In this document: piece after piece, positions 36,741 to 46,370 of the stretch | Layout of the letters: the number at the start of each line of letters is the position of its first letter | How positions within the stretch are numbered: the stretch's first letter is position 1 | From: Mesorhizobium sp. M7A.F.Ca.US.008.03.1.1 | GTDB lineage: Bacteria > Pseudomonadota > Alphaproteobacteria > Rhizobiales > Rhizobiaceae | Reading direction: 5' to 3' | Assembly: GCF_003997495.1 (NCBI RefSeq) | Contig: NZ_RZRU01000008.1 | Span: 216,314 to 280,313 of the forward strand | Length of the DNA stretch: 64,000 nucleotides | The notes under the pieces: model-generated | What the model saw: only the letters and a program-made list of their open reading frames with translations | Database searches by the model: none | What the model was told of the DNA's origin: nothing | Position numbers and translations under genes: made by a program

Positions 36741-38188
36741 ATGCCAGTTTGCCTGTCGAAGCGTGATGACATCAACCTCGACACTGTTTTCCGCGTCGCC
36801 TGGAAGAAGGACACGGTGGAGATCGGCGAGAAGGCCTTGCAGCGCATCGCCGAATGCCGCGCCTCGTTTCTCAGGCTGATTGAATCCGATCCGCCACCCG
36901 TCATCTACGGCGTCACAACCGCCATGGGGGAATTGGCAAGCCGAAAGCTCGAAGCTGACGAGCGTGATCGCCATGCGCGCATCAAGGCGTTTGCCGCCGC
37001 CACCTCGTTCGGCGATCCCTTGCCGGATCGCGTGGTCAGGGCGATCGTGCTTGCCCGCCTGGCGAACTTCATCGAGGGCAACGCCGCCACAACGCCGCGC
37101 ATCGCGCTTGCCGTGGCCGCAATGCTCGACGGTGGGCCGATGCCGACGGTGCCGGCCTCCGGCCAGGGCGGCGCCGGTGAGATCCTGGCGCTCTACCCCT
37201 TGTTTGCAGAACTTTCGACGCGCTTCGACCTCGAGGTCAAGGAACGCGGCTCGCTCATCAACGGCTCGCCTTGCGCTGCCGCTCTGGTGGCCGACGCAGC
37301 GCTCGCGGCGCGCCGTCGCATTCGCATGGCGCACCAGGTGTTCGCGCTGTCGATCGAGGCGTTTCGTGCCCCGCTCGAACACTATGACGCCTCCCTCGAC
37401 ACGCTCTGGGGCGATGAGCATGAGGCCGCAGCCCTGCAGGGTTTGCGGGAATTTCTGGTCGGCGCCGGCGATGGGCGACGCAATTATCAGGCGCCGGTCA
37501 GCTACCGCATCGTGCCGCGCGTCCTCGGCCAGGCGCATCGTGCGCTGTCGTTGGCCGAGCGGGCGGCCGATGTGTCGCTGGCCTCGATATCGGACAATCC
37601 GGTCTATATCCCGCCCGACGATGCACATCCGCTCGGCCGTTGCATCAGCACCGGCGGCTATCACAACGCCATGGCGACGCCGGCGCTGGACGATCTGGCG
37701 GCGATATGGGCCGATATCTGCCTGCTCTGCGACCGCCACGCCTCAAAACTCCTCAACGGCAAGGTGTCGCTGCTGCCGGATCTCCTGATGACCGGACGTC
37801 ACTCAGCCGACAGCGATGGCCATGGCAATGTCGGCTATGTGCCGATGGCGATCACCGGCTATCTCGAACAGGCCAAGCTGGCAGCGCAACGTACCTTCAT
37901 TCCGGGCACGGAATCGGCCGGCGCGGGGCAGGACGACGTCGCCACGACGGCGTTCTTCGCATGACCAAGGAAGCGACCGCCGGCCGCTGCGTCGATGCGG
38001 CCATGGCGATGCTGGCAATGATCGCCTCGCAGGCGCTGCACGTCACCGAACGCACGCCGCCGCCGGCACTGCGCTCCTTCGTCGATCAAATCAGAGCTAT
38101 CGTGCCGCCTGTCGGCGCCGATCGCGTGCTGGGGCCGGAGCTTGCCAGGTTGGCGGAATGGTTCACTGAGAAAGTGTTCGAGGCGTAG
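36741..38188 (+). pseudogene. Aromatic amino acid ammonia-lyase family gene, frameshifted near 37963
   Basis: The family (HAL/PAL/TAL) uses an MIO prosthetic group made from Ala-Ser-Gly to deaminate His, Phe or Tyr. The first frame (36741-37964, 407 residues) holds ASG at residues 139-141 (in PASGQGGAGEIL) and ends ...GQDDVATTAFFA. The C-terminal 75 residues continue in another frame from 37961 (TKEATAGRCVDAAMAMLAMIASQAL...). Inserting one G after GCATG would join them as ATTAFFAWTKEA, as in intact relatives. The joined length, about 482, is normal. It may be a true pseudogene, a sequencing error, or two coupled subunits (ATGA overlap). Confidence 0.75.
37961..38188 (+). CDS. C-terminal fragment of the ammonia-lyase (second frame)
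   Basis: This 75-residue reading frame begins with the ATG that overlaps the TGA of the first fragment. It contains the conserved C-terminal helix of ammonia-lyases (DAAMAMLAMIASQALHV). No separate ribosome-binding site of note is visible, but the 4-base overlap could permit reinitiation. It is listed separately so that the break is explicit. Confidence 0.6.
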   Translation: MTKEATAGRCVDAAMAMLAMIASQALHVTERTPPPALRSFVDQIRAIVPPVGADRVLGPELARLAEWFTEKVFEA

Positions 38189-38296
38189 AGATGCCGGAAC
38201 AAGGCGTGGCCGGTGAAATTGGTGCGCCTGAACGGATGAAGTTCGAACCTGCCGAGCTTCAGGTGGCCCGCCACCCGAAGCTCGAAGAGCGGAGGG

Positions 38297-38382
38297 TGGT
38301 GCGGACGACGGGAATCGAACCCGTACGATCAGAGATCGAGGGATTTTAAGTCCCTTGCGTCTACCAATTCCGCCACGTCCGC
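38297..38382 (-). tRNA. tRNA-Leu (anticodon UAA)
   Basis: The minus strand reads GCGGACGTGGCGGAATTGGT... and folds into a full cloverleaf. The acceptor stem is GCGGACG/CGTCCGC, the anticodon stem AGGGA/TCCCT with loop CTTAAAA (anticodon TAA), then a long variable arm (class II tRNA) and the T-loop GGTTCGATTCC. CCA is encoded at 38297-38299. It reads UUA and UUG leucine codons. Confidence 0.97.
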
Positions 38383-38666
38383 AGGCCAGCCCTTTTCAGA
38401 CGCCAGACACAGGCCGTCAAGTCGTGTTGTTGAGCGTGCGCCGAACGTGCAAACAGACCGGGCGACTTGATGATACTGGCGCGATCACGGAATTATCGAC
38501 GCGGCGGGTAGTGGTAGGATGCCTGTGTGGTGGATTTCATCCGCCAAGGCCGGCGCCTCTCAGGCCCAACCCATTCCCCCCGCCCACTGGGAGCGTCGGC
38601 CGCCCTTCCATGAAAGAGCCCCTTGGGTGGTTGCCTGGGCCGGCAGCGTCGCGATTGTGGCCCTGC

Positions 38667-39332
38667 TCAGAACTTGTAACTCAAATTGATCCCGACCGCA
38701 TTCAGCTTCACGTTCTGATCGCGATCGTTAAAAGGTTCTGCCACCTCGTAGTGTTCGGAGCCGAAATCATAGTAGCGATACTGCGCGCCGACGACGAACT
38801 TGTCGGTCAGCGCGTAGTCGACGCCGGCACCCACGGTCCAGCCGACATTCGTGCGCGTGCTCGCGAACGCCGGGCCTGCGACTTGCGATGTTTCGATGCC
38901 GGCAAAGGCAACGCCGCCAATGCCGTAAACCAGCAGGCGATCCATGGCGTAGCCAGCTTTGGCGTTGACCGACCCGAACCACTTGATGTCGGTGCCAAAT
39001 GGGCTTCCCAGGCCCGATTCCGCTGTGCCGCCGATGGAGGAATAGTTGAGGTCCGCCTCGGCGCCGAGCACCGCCTGGTCGAACTGCCACAGGCCGGCGA
39101 CATGGCCGCCGATGAAACCGCCGTCAATGTCGGGCGTGATGGAAAACGGCGCGCCTTCCGTCACTGAAATATCGGATTGGCCCCAGCCATAGCCGGCCTG
39201 CAGACCGGCGTAGTAGCCTGTCCAGTCGAAGCCGGGCGCGGTCATCGGCAAGCCGACCGTTGGGTCGGCTGCAAAAGCCGGCGCGGCCAGAGCGGCAAGA
39301 AAACCGGCACTTGCGATCATCAGGCGACGCAT
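38667..39332 (-). CDS. Outer-membrane beta-barrel protein (Omp25/RopB-like)
   Basis: 221 residues: a signal peptide (residues 1-21, ending A-F-A-A), then an eight-strand barrel starting FDWTGYYAGLQAGYGWGQ and ending NLSYKF with terminal Phe. This is the pattern of Omp25/Omp31/RopB surface proteins of Rhizobiales, abundant envelope proteins that influence host interaction. The middle contains repeated GYAMDRLLVYGIGGVAFAG-type strands. Monocistronic; transcribed leftward away from the alpha/beta hydrolase. Confidence 0.88.
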   Translation of the reverse strand: MRRLMIASAGFLAALAAPAFAADPTVGLPMTAPGFDWTGYYAGLQAGYGWGQSDISVTEGAPFSITPDIDGGFIGGHVAGLWQFDQAVLGAEADLNYSSIGGTAESGLGSPFGTDIKWFGSVNAKAGYAMDRLLVYGIGGVAFAGIETSQVAGPAFASTRTNVGWTVGAGVDYALTDKFVVGAQYRYYDFGSEHYEVAEPFNDRDQNVKLNAVGINLSYKF

Positions 39333-39423
39333 CGAACTCCCCGAAATGATGATTCAGAAAGATCGCTAGAAGGATAACCGCATTCGCCGCAATCGCAATC
39401 CCCCTGTCGCCGCACAGAATCCT

Positions 39424-40275
39424 CTACTTGGCGTCGATGAAGTCCAGCACAGCCTGGCTATATTCATCCGGCGCTTGCAGCATGGCGAAATGACTGGCGT
39501 TGGGCAGAACGATCAGCTTCGCGCCCGGGATGACGGAGGCGATGTATTCGGTGTGTTCGCGCTTGATCGCCTCATCATGGTCGCCTGCCACGATCGCCGT
39601 CGGCGTGGTTATCTCAGCGAGCTGTTCCTTGGTCCACGCCGGCTCGCTCTCCCACATATGGCTCATCTGCGCCACGAAGGCGTCATACTGGTCCGGCGTC
39701 TTCGACATCTTCTTGTAGTCGCGGCCGGAACGGTCGATGTAGGCGGCAAAGGTCTTGTTGGTCATCACGCCCGGATCGAGGCCATCGGTGGTTACGTTGG
39801 CGGCTTGGGCAAAGAGCCTTGTCAGCCGCTCCGGATGATGCAGTGCGATGTCGATACCGATAATGCCGCCATCGCTCCAGCCGACAAGCGCGGTCTTGTC
39901 GATCTTCAGGTAGTCGAGCAGCGCCAGATAGTCCGACGCCATCAAGTCGTAGCCGTAAGGCTGCTCGGTGCGGGTGGAGCGACCGTGGCCGCGGCTGTCG
40001 GCGACTATCACCTTGTGCGTTTTGGAAAGCGTGGCCACCTGGCTGGCCCAGATATCGGCGTGGCCGAGGCCGCCATGGATGAGCAGTACCGGGTCGCCCG
40101 CGCCGAAAACGGCGTAGTACATCTGGATGCCGTTCACCGGCGCATATCCGCTCTGATCAGGTTTGGGCATGGCCGCCGGCTCCGGCAAGGTCTGCCAACG
40201 TTCCTCGGCGACAGCAAAAGTGGTCGACGCAGCGAATAAGATGACGATGGCGAACGCTTTCCAAAAACGGGTCAT
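39424..40275 (-). CDS. Secreted alpha/beta hydrolase
   Basis: 283 residues with a signal peptide (MTRFWKAFAIVILFAASTTFA). The alpha/beta hydrolase fold is shown by the oxyanion region LLIHGGLGHADIW, the nucleophile elbow GWSDGG, the acid in GDHDE and the catalytic His in NASHFAML. Substrate unknown. ATG 40275 has GAGGG upstream, and the alternative TTG start four codons earlier is less likely. Probably periplasmic. Confidence 0.85.
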   Translation of the reverse strand: MTRFWKAFAIVILFAASTTFAVAEERWQTLPEPAAMPKPDQSGYAPVNGIQMYYAVFGAGDPVLLIHGGLGHADIWASQVATLSKTHKVIVADSRGHGRSTRTEQPYGYDLMASDYLALLDYLKIDKTALVGWSDGGIIGIDIALHHPERLTRLFAQAANVTTDGLDPGVMTNKTFAAYIDRSGRDYKKMSKTPDQYDAFVAQMSHMWESEPAWTKEQLAEITTPTAIVAGDHDEAIKREHTEYIASVIPGAKLIVLPNASHFAMLQAPDEYSQAVLDFIDAK

Positions 40276-40422
40276 GTTTTCCCTCAAATGGCTCGGTCCG
40301 CGGTCAGCATCGCGTTTTAGCCGGATTAGTCAACAAGCCCGGCCTGCCGCCGGATGTCGGACCAACGGCTCTGGCGGCGCCCGCCTACATTTGCGACACT
40401 GGCCGCAATCGAGGAATCGCCA

Positions 40423-42240
40423 ATGACGAAAGCCAAGCCCGCAAGGCCCGCGAAACCCAGACCATGGACCGAGATGGCGACACATCTGGTCGATGTCGCC
40501 ATGGGGCGGAAGCCCGCTGACCTGGTCGTGCGCAACGGCCGCTGGGTGAATGTCCATTCGGGGGAGATCATCGCCGGTACCGACATCGCCATTGCCGGCG
40601 GCCGCTTCGCTTATTGCGGGCCGAATGCCAGCCATGCCATCGGCCAGGGCACCAAGGTGGTCGACGCCGGCGGGCGCTATCTGGTGCCCGGCCTCTGCGA
40701 CGCGCATATGCATGTCGAAAGCGGCATGGTGACGGTGACCGAGTTCTGCCGTGCCGTCATTCCGCACGGCACCACCTCGATGTTCATCGACCCGCACGAG
40801 ATCGCCAATGTGCTGGGCCTGCCCGGCGTGCGGTTGATGCATGACGAGGCCGTTGCCATGCCCATCAACGTGCATGTGCAGATGCCCTCCTGCGTGCCCT
40901 CGGCACCAGGGTTGGAACACGCCGGCGCCGAGCTGACCGTCGCCGATGTCGCGGAAGCGATGACCTGGGAGAACATTATCGGCTTGGGCGAAGTGATGAA
41001 TTTTCCCGGTGTCGCCGCCAATGATCCTGTCATGTCGGGCGAGATCGCGGCGACGGTCAATGCAGGCAAGACGGTCGGCGGCCACTATGCCTCGCGCGAT
41101 CTCGGCCTGCCGTTCCATGGCTATGTCGCCGGCGGCCCCGAGGACGATCATGAGGGCACGCGCGCCGAGGATGCCATCGCCCGCGTGCGCCAGGGCATGA
41201 AGGCGATGCTGCGGCTGGGTTCAGCCTGGTACGACGTCGCCTCGCAGATCAAGGCGGTGACGGAGAGCGGCATCGATCCGCGCAACTTCATCCTGTGCAC
41301 CGACGACAGCCATTCCGGCACGCTGGTCCAGGAGGGCCATATGGACCGCGTGGTGCGCCACGCCATTCAACAGGGGTTGAAGCCGGTGACGGCGATCCAG
41401 ATGGCGACGCTCAACACCGCCCAGCATTTCAAACTGGAGCGCGAGATCGGCTCGATCGCGCCGGGCCGGTTGGCCGACCTGCTGATCGTCTCGGATCTCG
41501 CCGCAATGACCATCGACGAGGTCTATGCACGCGGCGTCAGGCTGGCCAAGGGCGGCAAGCTCGAAATCGACATTCCGGCCTATGATTACCCGAAGACGGC
41601 GAAGAACACCGTCAAGCTCGGCAAGAAGCTGAAGGGCGACGACTTCGATATCGCCGCCCCCAAGGGCGCCAATGAGGTGCGGGTGCGTGTCATCGGCGTC
41701 ATCGAGAACCAGGCGCCGACGCGCGCGCTGGAGGCCGATCTGCCGGTCGAGGACGGGCTGGTCGCCATGGACCGCCGCAACGACATCTGCCAGATCGCGC
41801 TGGTCGAGCGCCACAGGGGCACGGGCGGCGTCACCAACGCCTTCGTTTCCGGCTTCGGCTATATGGGCGACTGCGCCATGGCGTCCAGCGTGGCGCATGA
41901 CGCCCACCACATCATCTGCGTCGGCACCAACAAGCAGGACATGGCGCTGGCGGTAAACCGCCTGGGCGAAGTCGGTGGCGGCGTCGTGCTGTTCTCCAAG
42001 GGCAAGGAATTGGCGCTGGTCGAAATGCCGATCGCCGGGCTGATGTCGGACGAGCGGGCGGAAATCGTCGCGGCCAAGGCCGAGAAGCTGACCGAGGCAA
42101 TGCGCAAGATGGGCTGTTCGTTGAACAACGCCTACATGCAGCACTCGCTGCTGGCGCTGGTCGTCATTCCCGAACTCAGGATTTCGGACGTCGGCTTGAT
42201 CGACGTGACGACCTTCCAAAAGGTCGATCTGTTCGTTTGA
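40423..42240 (+). CDS. ade: Adenine deaminase
   Basis: Converts adenine to hypoxanthine in purine salvage or catabolism. The 605-residue product is an amidohydrolase with metal ligands DAHMHVES, HGTTSMFIDPHE and CTDDSHSG, and the C-terminal adenine deaminase domain (GFGYMGDCAMASSVAHDAHHI). It contains about 25 extra N-terminal residues compared with the shortest homologues. ATG 40423 is selected because a longer in-frame start at 40354 adds Arg-rich sequence without similarity. Confidence 0.94.
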   Translation: MTKAKPARPAKPRPWTEMATHLVDVAMGRKPADLVVRNGRWVNVHSGEIIAGTDIAIAGGRFAYCGPNASHAIGQGTKVVDAGGRYLVPGLCDAHMHVESGMVTVTEFCRAVIPHGTTSMFIDPHEIANVLGLPGVRLMHDEAVAMPINVHVQMPSCVPSAPGLEHAGAELTVADVAEAMTWENIIGLGEVMNFPGVAANDPVMSGEIAATVNAGKTVGGHYASRDLGLPFHGYVAGGPEDDHEGTRAEDAIARVRQGMKAMLRLGSAWYDVASQIKAVTESGIDPRNFILCTDDSHSGTLVQEGHMDRVVRHAIQQGLKPVTAIQMATLNTAQHFKLEREIGSIAPGRLADLLIVSDLAAMTIDEVYARGVRLAKGGKLEIDIPAYDYPKTAKNTVKLGKKLKGDDFDIAAPKGANEVRVRVIGVIENQAPTRALEADLPVEDGLVAMDRRNDICQIALVERHRGTGGVTNAFVSGFGYMGDCAMASSVAHDAHHIICVGTNKQDMALAVNRLGEVGGGVVLFSKGKELALVEMPIAGLMSDERAEIVAAKAEKLTEAMRKMGCSLNNAYMQHSLLALVVIPELRISDVGLIDVTTFQKVDLFV

Positions 42241-42265
42241 GATCAGCCGTCGGCGCTCGGCTCCT

Positions 42266-43429
42266 TTACCCGCCGGTGGCGATGGTCAGCACCTTGAACG
42301 GCGTGGTGATGACGATCTCGGCGACCGAGCCGACGGCCTTGCCGAGGCCCTGGCCGAGATTGTTGAGCTGTGTCGCGTCGGGTTCGTCCGCGGCCAGGCC
42401 AGCCGGTGCTCGCAGCCGGTCGCCGAGCAGTTGCACCAGCATCGGGTTGTCGGCGAATTTGGCGTGGTTGAGGCGGTCACCGCCCTTGGCCTGGGAAAGA
42501 TCGACCACCGACACGCCGTAGCTGGCGAGGTCGGCCGCATCGCCGTAATCGCCGACGCGCGGCTTGTCGCCCGAGATCAGGGACGAGAGCTTGAGAGCCC
42601 GGTCATCCGCCGAGAGCAGGATGGCGAATGGCTTGTCGGGTTTGCCGTAGCGGATCATCTGCTTCTTGAAGACGTCGACATCGATGTCGGGCGAGGCCAG
42701 GATGACATAGCCGAGCTTGCCGCCGAGATCGCGGTCGCCGGTGATGGCGAGCTGGCGCAGTGCCTCCATGGTCACCCAGGTTCCCATCGAATGGGCAATA
42801 ACGTCGATGCTTTTGACCTTGGTCTTGGCCAGCATCCGGAGCGTCGCCTCGAGGTCGTCGCGCGCCGCGTTGGCGCTTTCCTTGTCGTAGATGTAACCCG
42901 TGGTCTTGCCGCTCGAAGCCCATGAGAACAGCACCGGGGTGCCGGGATATTTCGTGTCGTGCGCGATCTGCGTCAGTCGGTAGATGCCGTCATCGAAACC
43001 GTTGTTGAAGCCGTGCACGAAAACCAGCGCACGGTCGCCGCGCATGGAAACGTCGGCGCCGACCGCCTTGGCGAACTGTGGCGCGCCTTCGTAGAAGGTG
43101 ACGTCCTTGGCGGTAAAATCCTTGGCAGGATTGCTATTTGCGGATCCCTTGGCCCGTTCGATGGCGCCGACCTGATGGCTTTTCGGAACGGTGACATCGA
43201 CACGGGCAAAGCTGGTGGTCAGCGAGCGATCGCCGTCGTACACCTGTCGCGGATCCTTGGTTGCCCTCTGGCGGGTGGTGGCGACGAAGATCTCATGCGT
43301 GGCCGCGATGTCGGAAGCGGGCACCGAGACCGTCGTCGTGTTGAGCAGGTCGTGCGTTTTCCCGCCAGCGCAGCCGGTGAGAGCGAGCGCCAATGCAACG
43401 ACGAGGTAGCTCTTCGAACGCACGGTCAC
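42266..43429 (-). CDS. Lipoprotein alpha/beta hydrolase (DUF900), copy 1
   Basis: 387 residues with a lipobox (LALTGC). The family, DUF900, has an alpha/beta hydrolase fold: the strand AHSMGTWVTMEAL carries the nucleophile Ser, preceded by FVHGFNNGFDDGIYRL and followed by DIDVDVFKKQM. Substrate and role unknown; probably an inner- or outer-membrane-anchored lipase or esterase in the periplasm. GTG 43429, with GGGAG nearby, is the likely start. Strongly similar to the next gene, so the pair is a tandem duplication. Confidence 0.85.
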   Translation of the reverse strand: MTVRSKSYLVVALALALTGCAGGKTHDLLNTTTVSVPASDIAATHEIFVATTRQRATKDPRQVYDGDRSLTTSFARVDVTVPKSHQVGAIERAKGSANSNPAKDFTAKDVTFYEGAPQFAKAVGADVSMRGDRALVFVHGFNNGFDDGIYRLTQIAHDTKYPGTPVLFSWASSGKTTGYIYDKESANAARDDLEATLRMLAKTKVKSIDVIAHSMGTWVTMEALRQLAITGDRDLGGKLGYVILASPDIDVDVFKKQMIRYGKPDKPFAILLSADDRALKLSSLISGDKPRVGDYGDAADLASYGVSVVDLSQAKGGDRLNHAKFADNPMLVQLLGDRLRAPAGLAADEPDATQLNNLGQGLGKAVGSVAEIVITTPFKVLTIATGG

Positions 43430-43572
43430 ACGCAGGCTCCCGCAAAAGGGGACGTCAAACGCGTGACGTCGCTGGCTATTCCGATAAGGCCAGAGACCGG
43501 CGCGGTCCAGTTCAAAGTGAACCCACACGTCCGCGATGCCGGGCAGGCACGGCGAAAACCGCGGGACCGCAC

Positions 43573-44646
43573 CTATTGGCCAAGCAGGCTGATGCGGTCG
43601 GTCACGTCACGGTCGCTGGCAAAGCCGTCGTCCTCGCGCAGCCGCTGGCCGATCATTTTCACCAGCGTCGGATTGTCGGCGAACTTCGTATGGTTGAAGC
43701 TGTCCGATCCCTTGACCTTGGACAGGTCGACGACCGTCACGCCATAGGAGGCAAGATCGGCGGCATCCTTGTAGTCGCCGACGCGCGGCCGTGAACCGGC
43801 GATCAGGCCGGAGAGCCGCAGCGCGCGGTCGTCGTCCGACAACAGCAGGATGAACGGCTTGTCGGGTTTGCCATAGCGCCGCATCTGGCTCTTGAACACG
43901 TCGACATCGATGTCGGGCGAGGCCAGCACCACGTCGCCGAGCTTGCCGCCGAGATCGCGGTCGCCGGTGATGGCCATCTGGCGCAGCGTTTCCATGGTGA
44001 CCCAGGTTCCGAGCGAATGCGCGACGATGTCGATGCGCCGCGCGCCGGACTGCTCCAGCATCCTGAGCGTCACTTCCAGCTGGTCGCGGGCAGCGCTGGC
44101 GCTTTCCTTGTCATAGACATAGTCGGTGGTCCTGGCGCCCGATGCCCAGGAAAACAGCACGGGCGTGCCGGGATAGCCGGAATCATGGACGATCTGGGTC
44201 AGGCGATAGACGGCGGCATCGAAGCCGGTGTTGTAGCCATGCACGAAGACCATGACGCGGCCGCCGCGCGCCGCGATGTCGGCGTTGAGCGCGCTTGAGA
44301 ATTTCGGCTGCGTGTCGTAGCCGACGACTTCGGACGCCATGAAGTACTTCGCCGGGTCGTCCGATTTGCCGCGCGAGCGGCGCTCGATCTGGCCGGTCTT
44401 GTGAAGCCCCGGAACGGTGACGTTGACGCGGGCATAGTTCAGCGTCGCCGACCGTTCGCCGTCGAAAACCTTGTTGGGATCGTCGGATTTCTTGCGCGTC
44501 GTGGCGATGAAGATCGAGTGGTTTCCGGCGATCTCCGTCACCGGCGCGGACACCATGGCGCTGCCCAGCAATTCCTGTGTTTGCTGGCCGGCGCAGCCGG
44601 CGACGAACAAGGCCAGGACAACGGTAAAAATCTTCTTCAAAGGCAC
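43573..44646 (-). CDS. Lipoprotein alpha/beta hydrolase (DUF900), copy 2
   Basis: 357 residues; lipobox FVAGC at the N-terminus, then the same fold as copy 1 with VAHSLGTWVTMETLRQMAITGDRDLGG and DVFKSQMRRYGKPDKPF. Long stretches are identical or nearly identical to copy 1 (for example VFVHGYNTGFD versus VFVHGFNNGFD). Direct tandem orientation (143 bases apart) indicates a local duplication. It ends the unit in the leftward direction, with the divergent region upstream of ilvA on the other side. Confidence 0.85.
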   Translation of the reverse strand: MPLKKIFTVVLALFVAGCAGQQTQELLGSAMVSAPVTEIAGNHSIFIATTRKKSDDPNKVFDGERSATLNYARVNVTVPGLHKTGQIERRSRGKSDDPAKYFMASEVVGYDTQPKFSSALNADIAARGGRVMVFVHGYNTGFDAAVYRLTQIVHDSGYPGTPVLFSWASGARTTDYVYDKESASAARDQLEVTLRMLEQSGARRIDIVAHSLGTWVTMETLRQMAITGDRDLGGKLGDVVLASPDIDVDVFKSQMRRYGKPDKPFILLLSDDDRALRLSGLIAGSRPRVGDYKDAADLASYGVTVVDLSKVKGSDSFNHTKFADNPTLVKMIGQRLREDDGFASDRDVTDRISLLGQ

Positions 44647-45113
44647 GCCTGAATTTCCAACTCCGGCCGAAAGGCCTGTCTATCCTTACGATACCTCCCG
44701 GACAGGCAGAGTGCGGCAGAACTAAGTCCTGTCGAGTCGAAATGTGATCGGCGCCCCGCTGCGGCCATCGCAGTGTTGCGCGAAAGCCAAAATGGCGGGA
44801 AACGCCTGCGTGATGCGCGCAATGAGCGGCGTCGCCGCCGGTCTACCAATTCCCGCAGAGATAGCCATTTCAAGCCGCCCGATGCGAGGGGACATGAGAA
44901 TGCACCCACAAGTAGCTGAAAATATTCCGTAAAATTTCCGCTCGGAAGGACGCACATGATGGACGATGGCGCCGCGTAGCCGGATATGCAATAGGCGGGC
45001 TCGCGCCGCACCTGGTCCCGGCGCTCAACAACCGAACGTCCGCAACCCGATCAATGATAGAGCTCCGTGGACAGCATGCAACGCAAGGTGGTTTTCCCCA
45101 AGGGTGGTTTCCG
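44647..45113. other. Intergenic region between the hydrolase gene and ilvA
   Basis: 467 bases with no credible gene. Two overlapping minus-strand open frames of about 90-120 codons exist but have no coding-like character, no ribosome-binding site and no recognisable domain. The region must hold the divergent promoters of the hydrolase copy 2 and ilvA. The direct repeat AAGG-TGGTTT occurs twice immediately before the ilvA start. Confidence 0.5.
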
Positions 45114-46370
45114 ATGAACAGCTTCTCTTCCCGCGTTGCCGCCGCTGCCGCCGCGATCCGCCAGATCTTCCCCGAAACGCCGCTGCAGGAAAACGATTAT
45201 CTGTCGAAAAAGACCGGTGCGCGGGTGCTGTTGAAGCGCGAGGATCTGTCGCCGGTCCGCTCCTACAAGATTCGCGGCGCCTTCAATTTCTTCCGCAAGA
45301 CACTGGCGGCCGGCAACGAGGCTGAACTGTTCGTCTGCGCGTCCGCCGGCAACCACGCGCAGGGCTTTGCTTTCGTCTGCCGCCATTTCGGCAGGCGAGG
45401 CGTCGTGTTCATGCCGGTGACGACGCCGCAGCAGAAGATCGACAAGACCAAGCTGTTCGGCGGCGATTTCATCGAGATCAGACTGGTCGGCGATTTCTTC
45501 GACGACTGCTATCGCGCTGCCCTGGAATTCACCGACAGTTCCGGCGCCCATATGGTGCCCCCCTTCGATCACAAGGACATCATCGAGGGCCAGGCAACCG
45601 TCGCCTACGAGATCGCGGACCAGATGCCGGGCGCCCGCATGCCCGATATCGTCATGCTGCCGGTCGGCGGTGGCGGACTTGCCGCGGGCGTCACCCACTA
45701 TTTCGCCGATCAGGGCAGGGAAGCACGCTTCGTCTTCTGCGAACCGGCAGGCGCGCCGAGCCTGCGCGAGAGCCTCGCAGCGGGAAAACGGCTCAAGCTC
45801 GCCAAGGTCGACAATTTCGTCGATGGCGCCGCGGTGGCCGAGATCGGCCGCGAGCCGTTGCGTCATCTCAAGGATTTTCCGGCCGACGCGGTGCGGCTGA
45901 TCCCGGAAAACCGGCTCTGCGCCACCATGATCGAGATGCTCAACGTCGAAGGCGTCGTGCTCGAGCCGGCCGGCGCGCTGGCGATCGATGCGCTCAAGGA
46001 TTTCTCCAAGAAGGAGATCAGGGGCAAGACCATCGTCGCCGTGGTTTCGGGCGGCAATTTCGATTTCGAGCGGCTGCCGGACGTCAAGGAACGGGCGTTG
46101 CGCTTCGAGGGCCTGAAGAAATACTTCATCATCCGTTTTCCGCAGCGGCCGGGCGCGCTGCGCGACTTCCTCGAACTGCTCGGGCCCGACGACGACATCG
46201 CCCGTTTCGAGTATCTCAAGAAATCGGCGCGCAATTTCGGTTCGGTGCTGATCGGGATCGAAACCAGGGACCGCCGCAATTTCGACCTGCTCAAGGCGAA
46301 GTTCGAGGCCGAGGGCGTCCAGTATCAGGACATCACCGACAACGAGACACTGGCCGGGTTCATCATATGA
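45114..46370 (+). CDS. ilvA: Threonine ammonia-lyase (threonine dehydratase)
   Basis: Pyridoxal-phosphate enzyme that deaminates threonine to 2-oxobutanoate, the first step of isoleucine synthesis. The 418-residue product has the PLP lysine in SPVRSYKIRGAFNF, the glycine-rich loop VGGGGLAAG and a single C-terminal ACT-like regulatory region (FIIRFPQRPGALRDFLELL). ATG 45114 was preferred because it matches the family N-terminus. The stop overlaps the DUF1697 gene's ATG by 4 bases. Confidence 0.93.
   Translation: MNSFSSRVAAAAAAIRQIFPETPLQENDYLSKKTGARVLLKREDLSPVRSYKIRGAFNFFRKTLAAGNEAELFVCASAGNHAQGFAFVCRHFGRRGVVFMPVTTPQQKIDKTKLFGGDFIEIRLVGDFFDDCYRAALEFTDSSGAHMVPPFDHKDIIEGQATVAYEIADQMPGARMPDIVMLPVGGGGLAAGVTHYFADQGREARFVFCEPAGAPSLRESLAAGKRLKLAKVDNFVDGAAVAEIGREPLRHLKDFPADAVRLIPENRLCATMIEMLNVEGVVLEPAGALAIDALKDFSKKEIRGKTIVAVVSGGNFDFERLPDVKERALRFEGLKKYFIIRFPQRPGALRDFLELLGPDDDIARFEYLKKSARNFGSVLIGIETRDRRNFDLLKAKFEAEGVQYQDITDNETLAGFII

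Noticed and set aside
44838..44860. A 13-base match (GTCTACCAATTCC) between this intergenic DNA and tRNA-Leu, as if it were an integration scar
   Set aside because: Only 13 bases match, no element or integrase is nearby, and repeats of this length arise by chance in 64 kb.
44637..45011. Open reading frames of 90-124 codons on the minus strand upstream of ilvA
   Set aside because: Composition and lack of any ribosome-binding site, domain or signal make them look like chance frames in a divergent promoter region.
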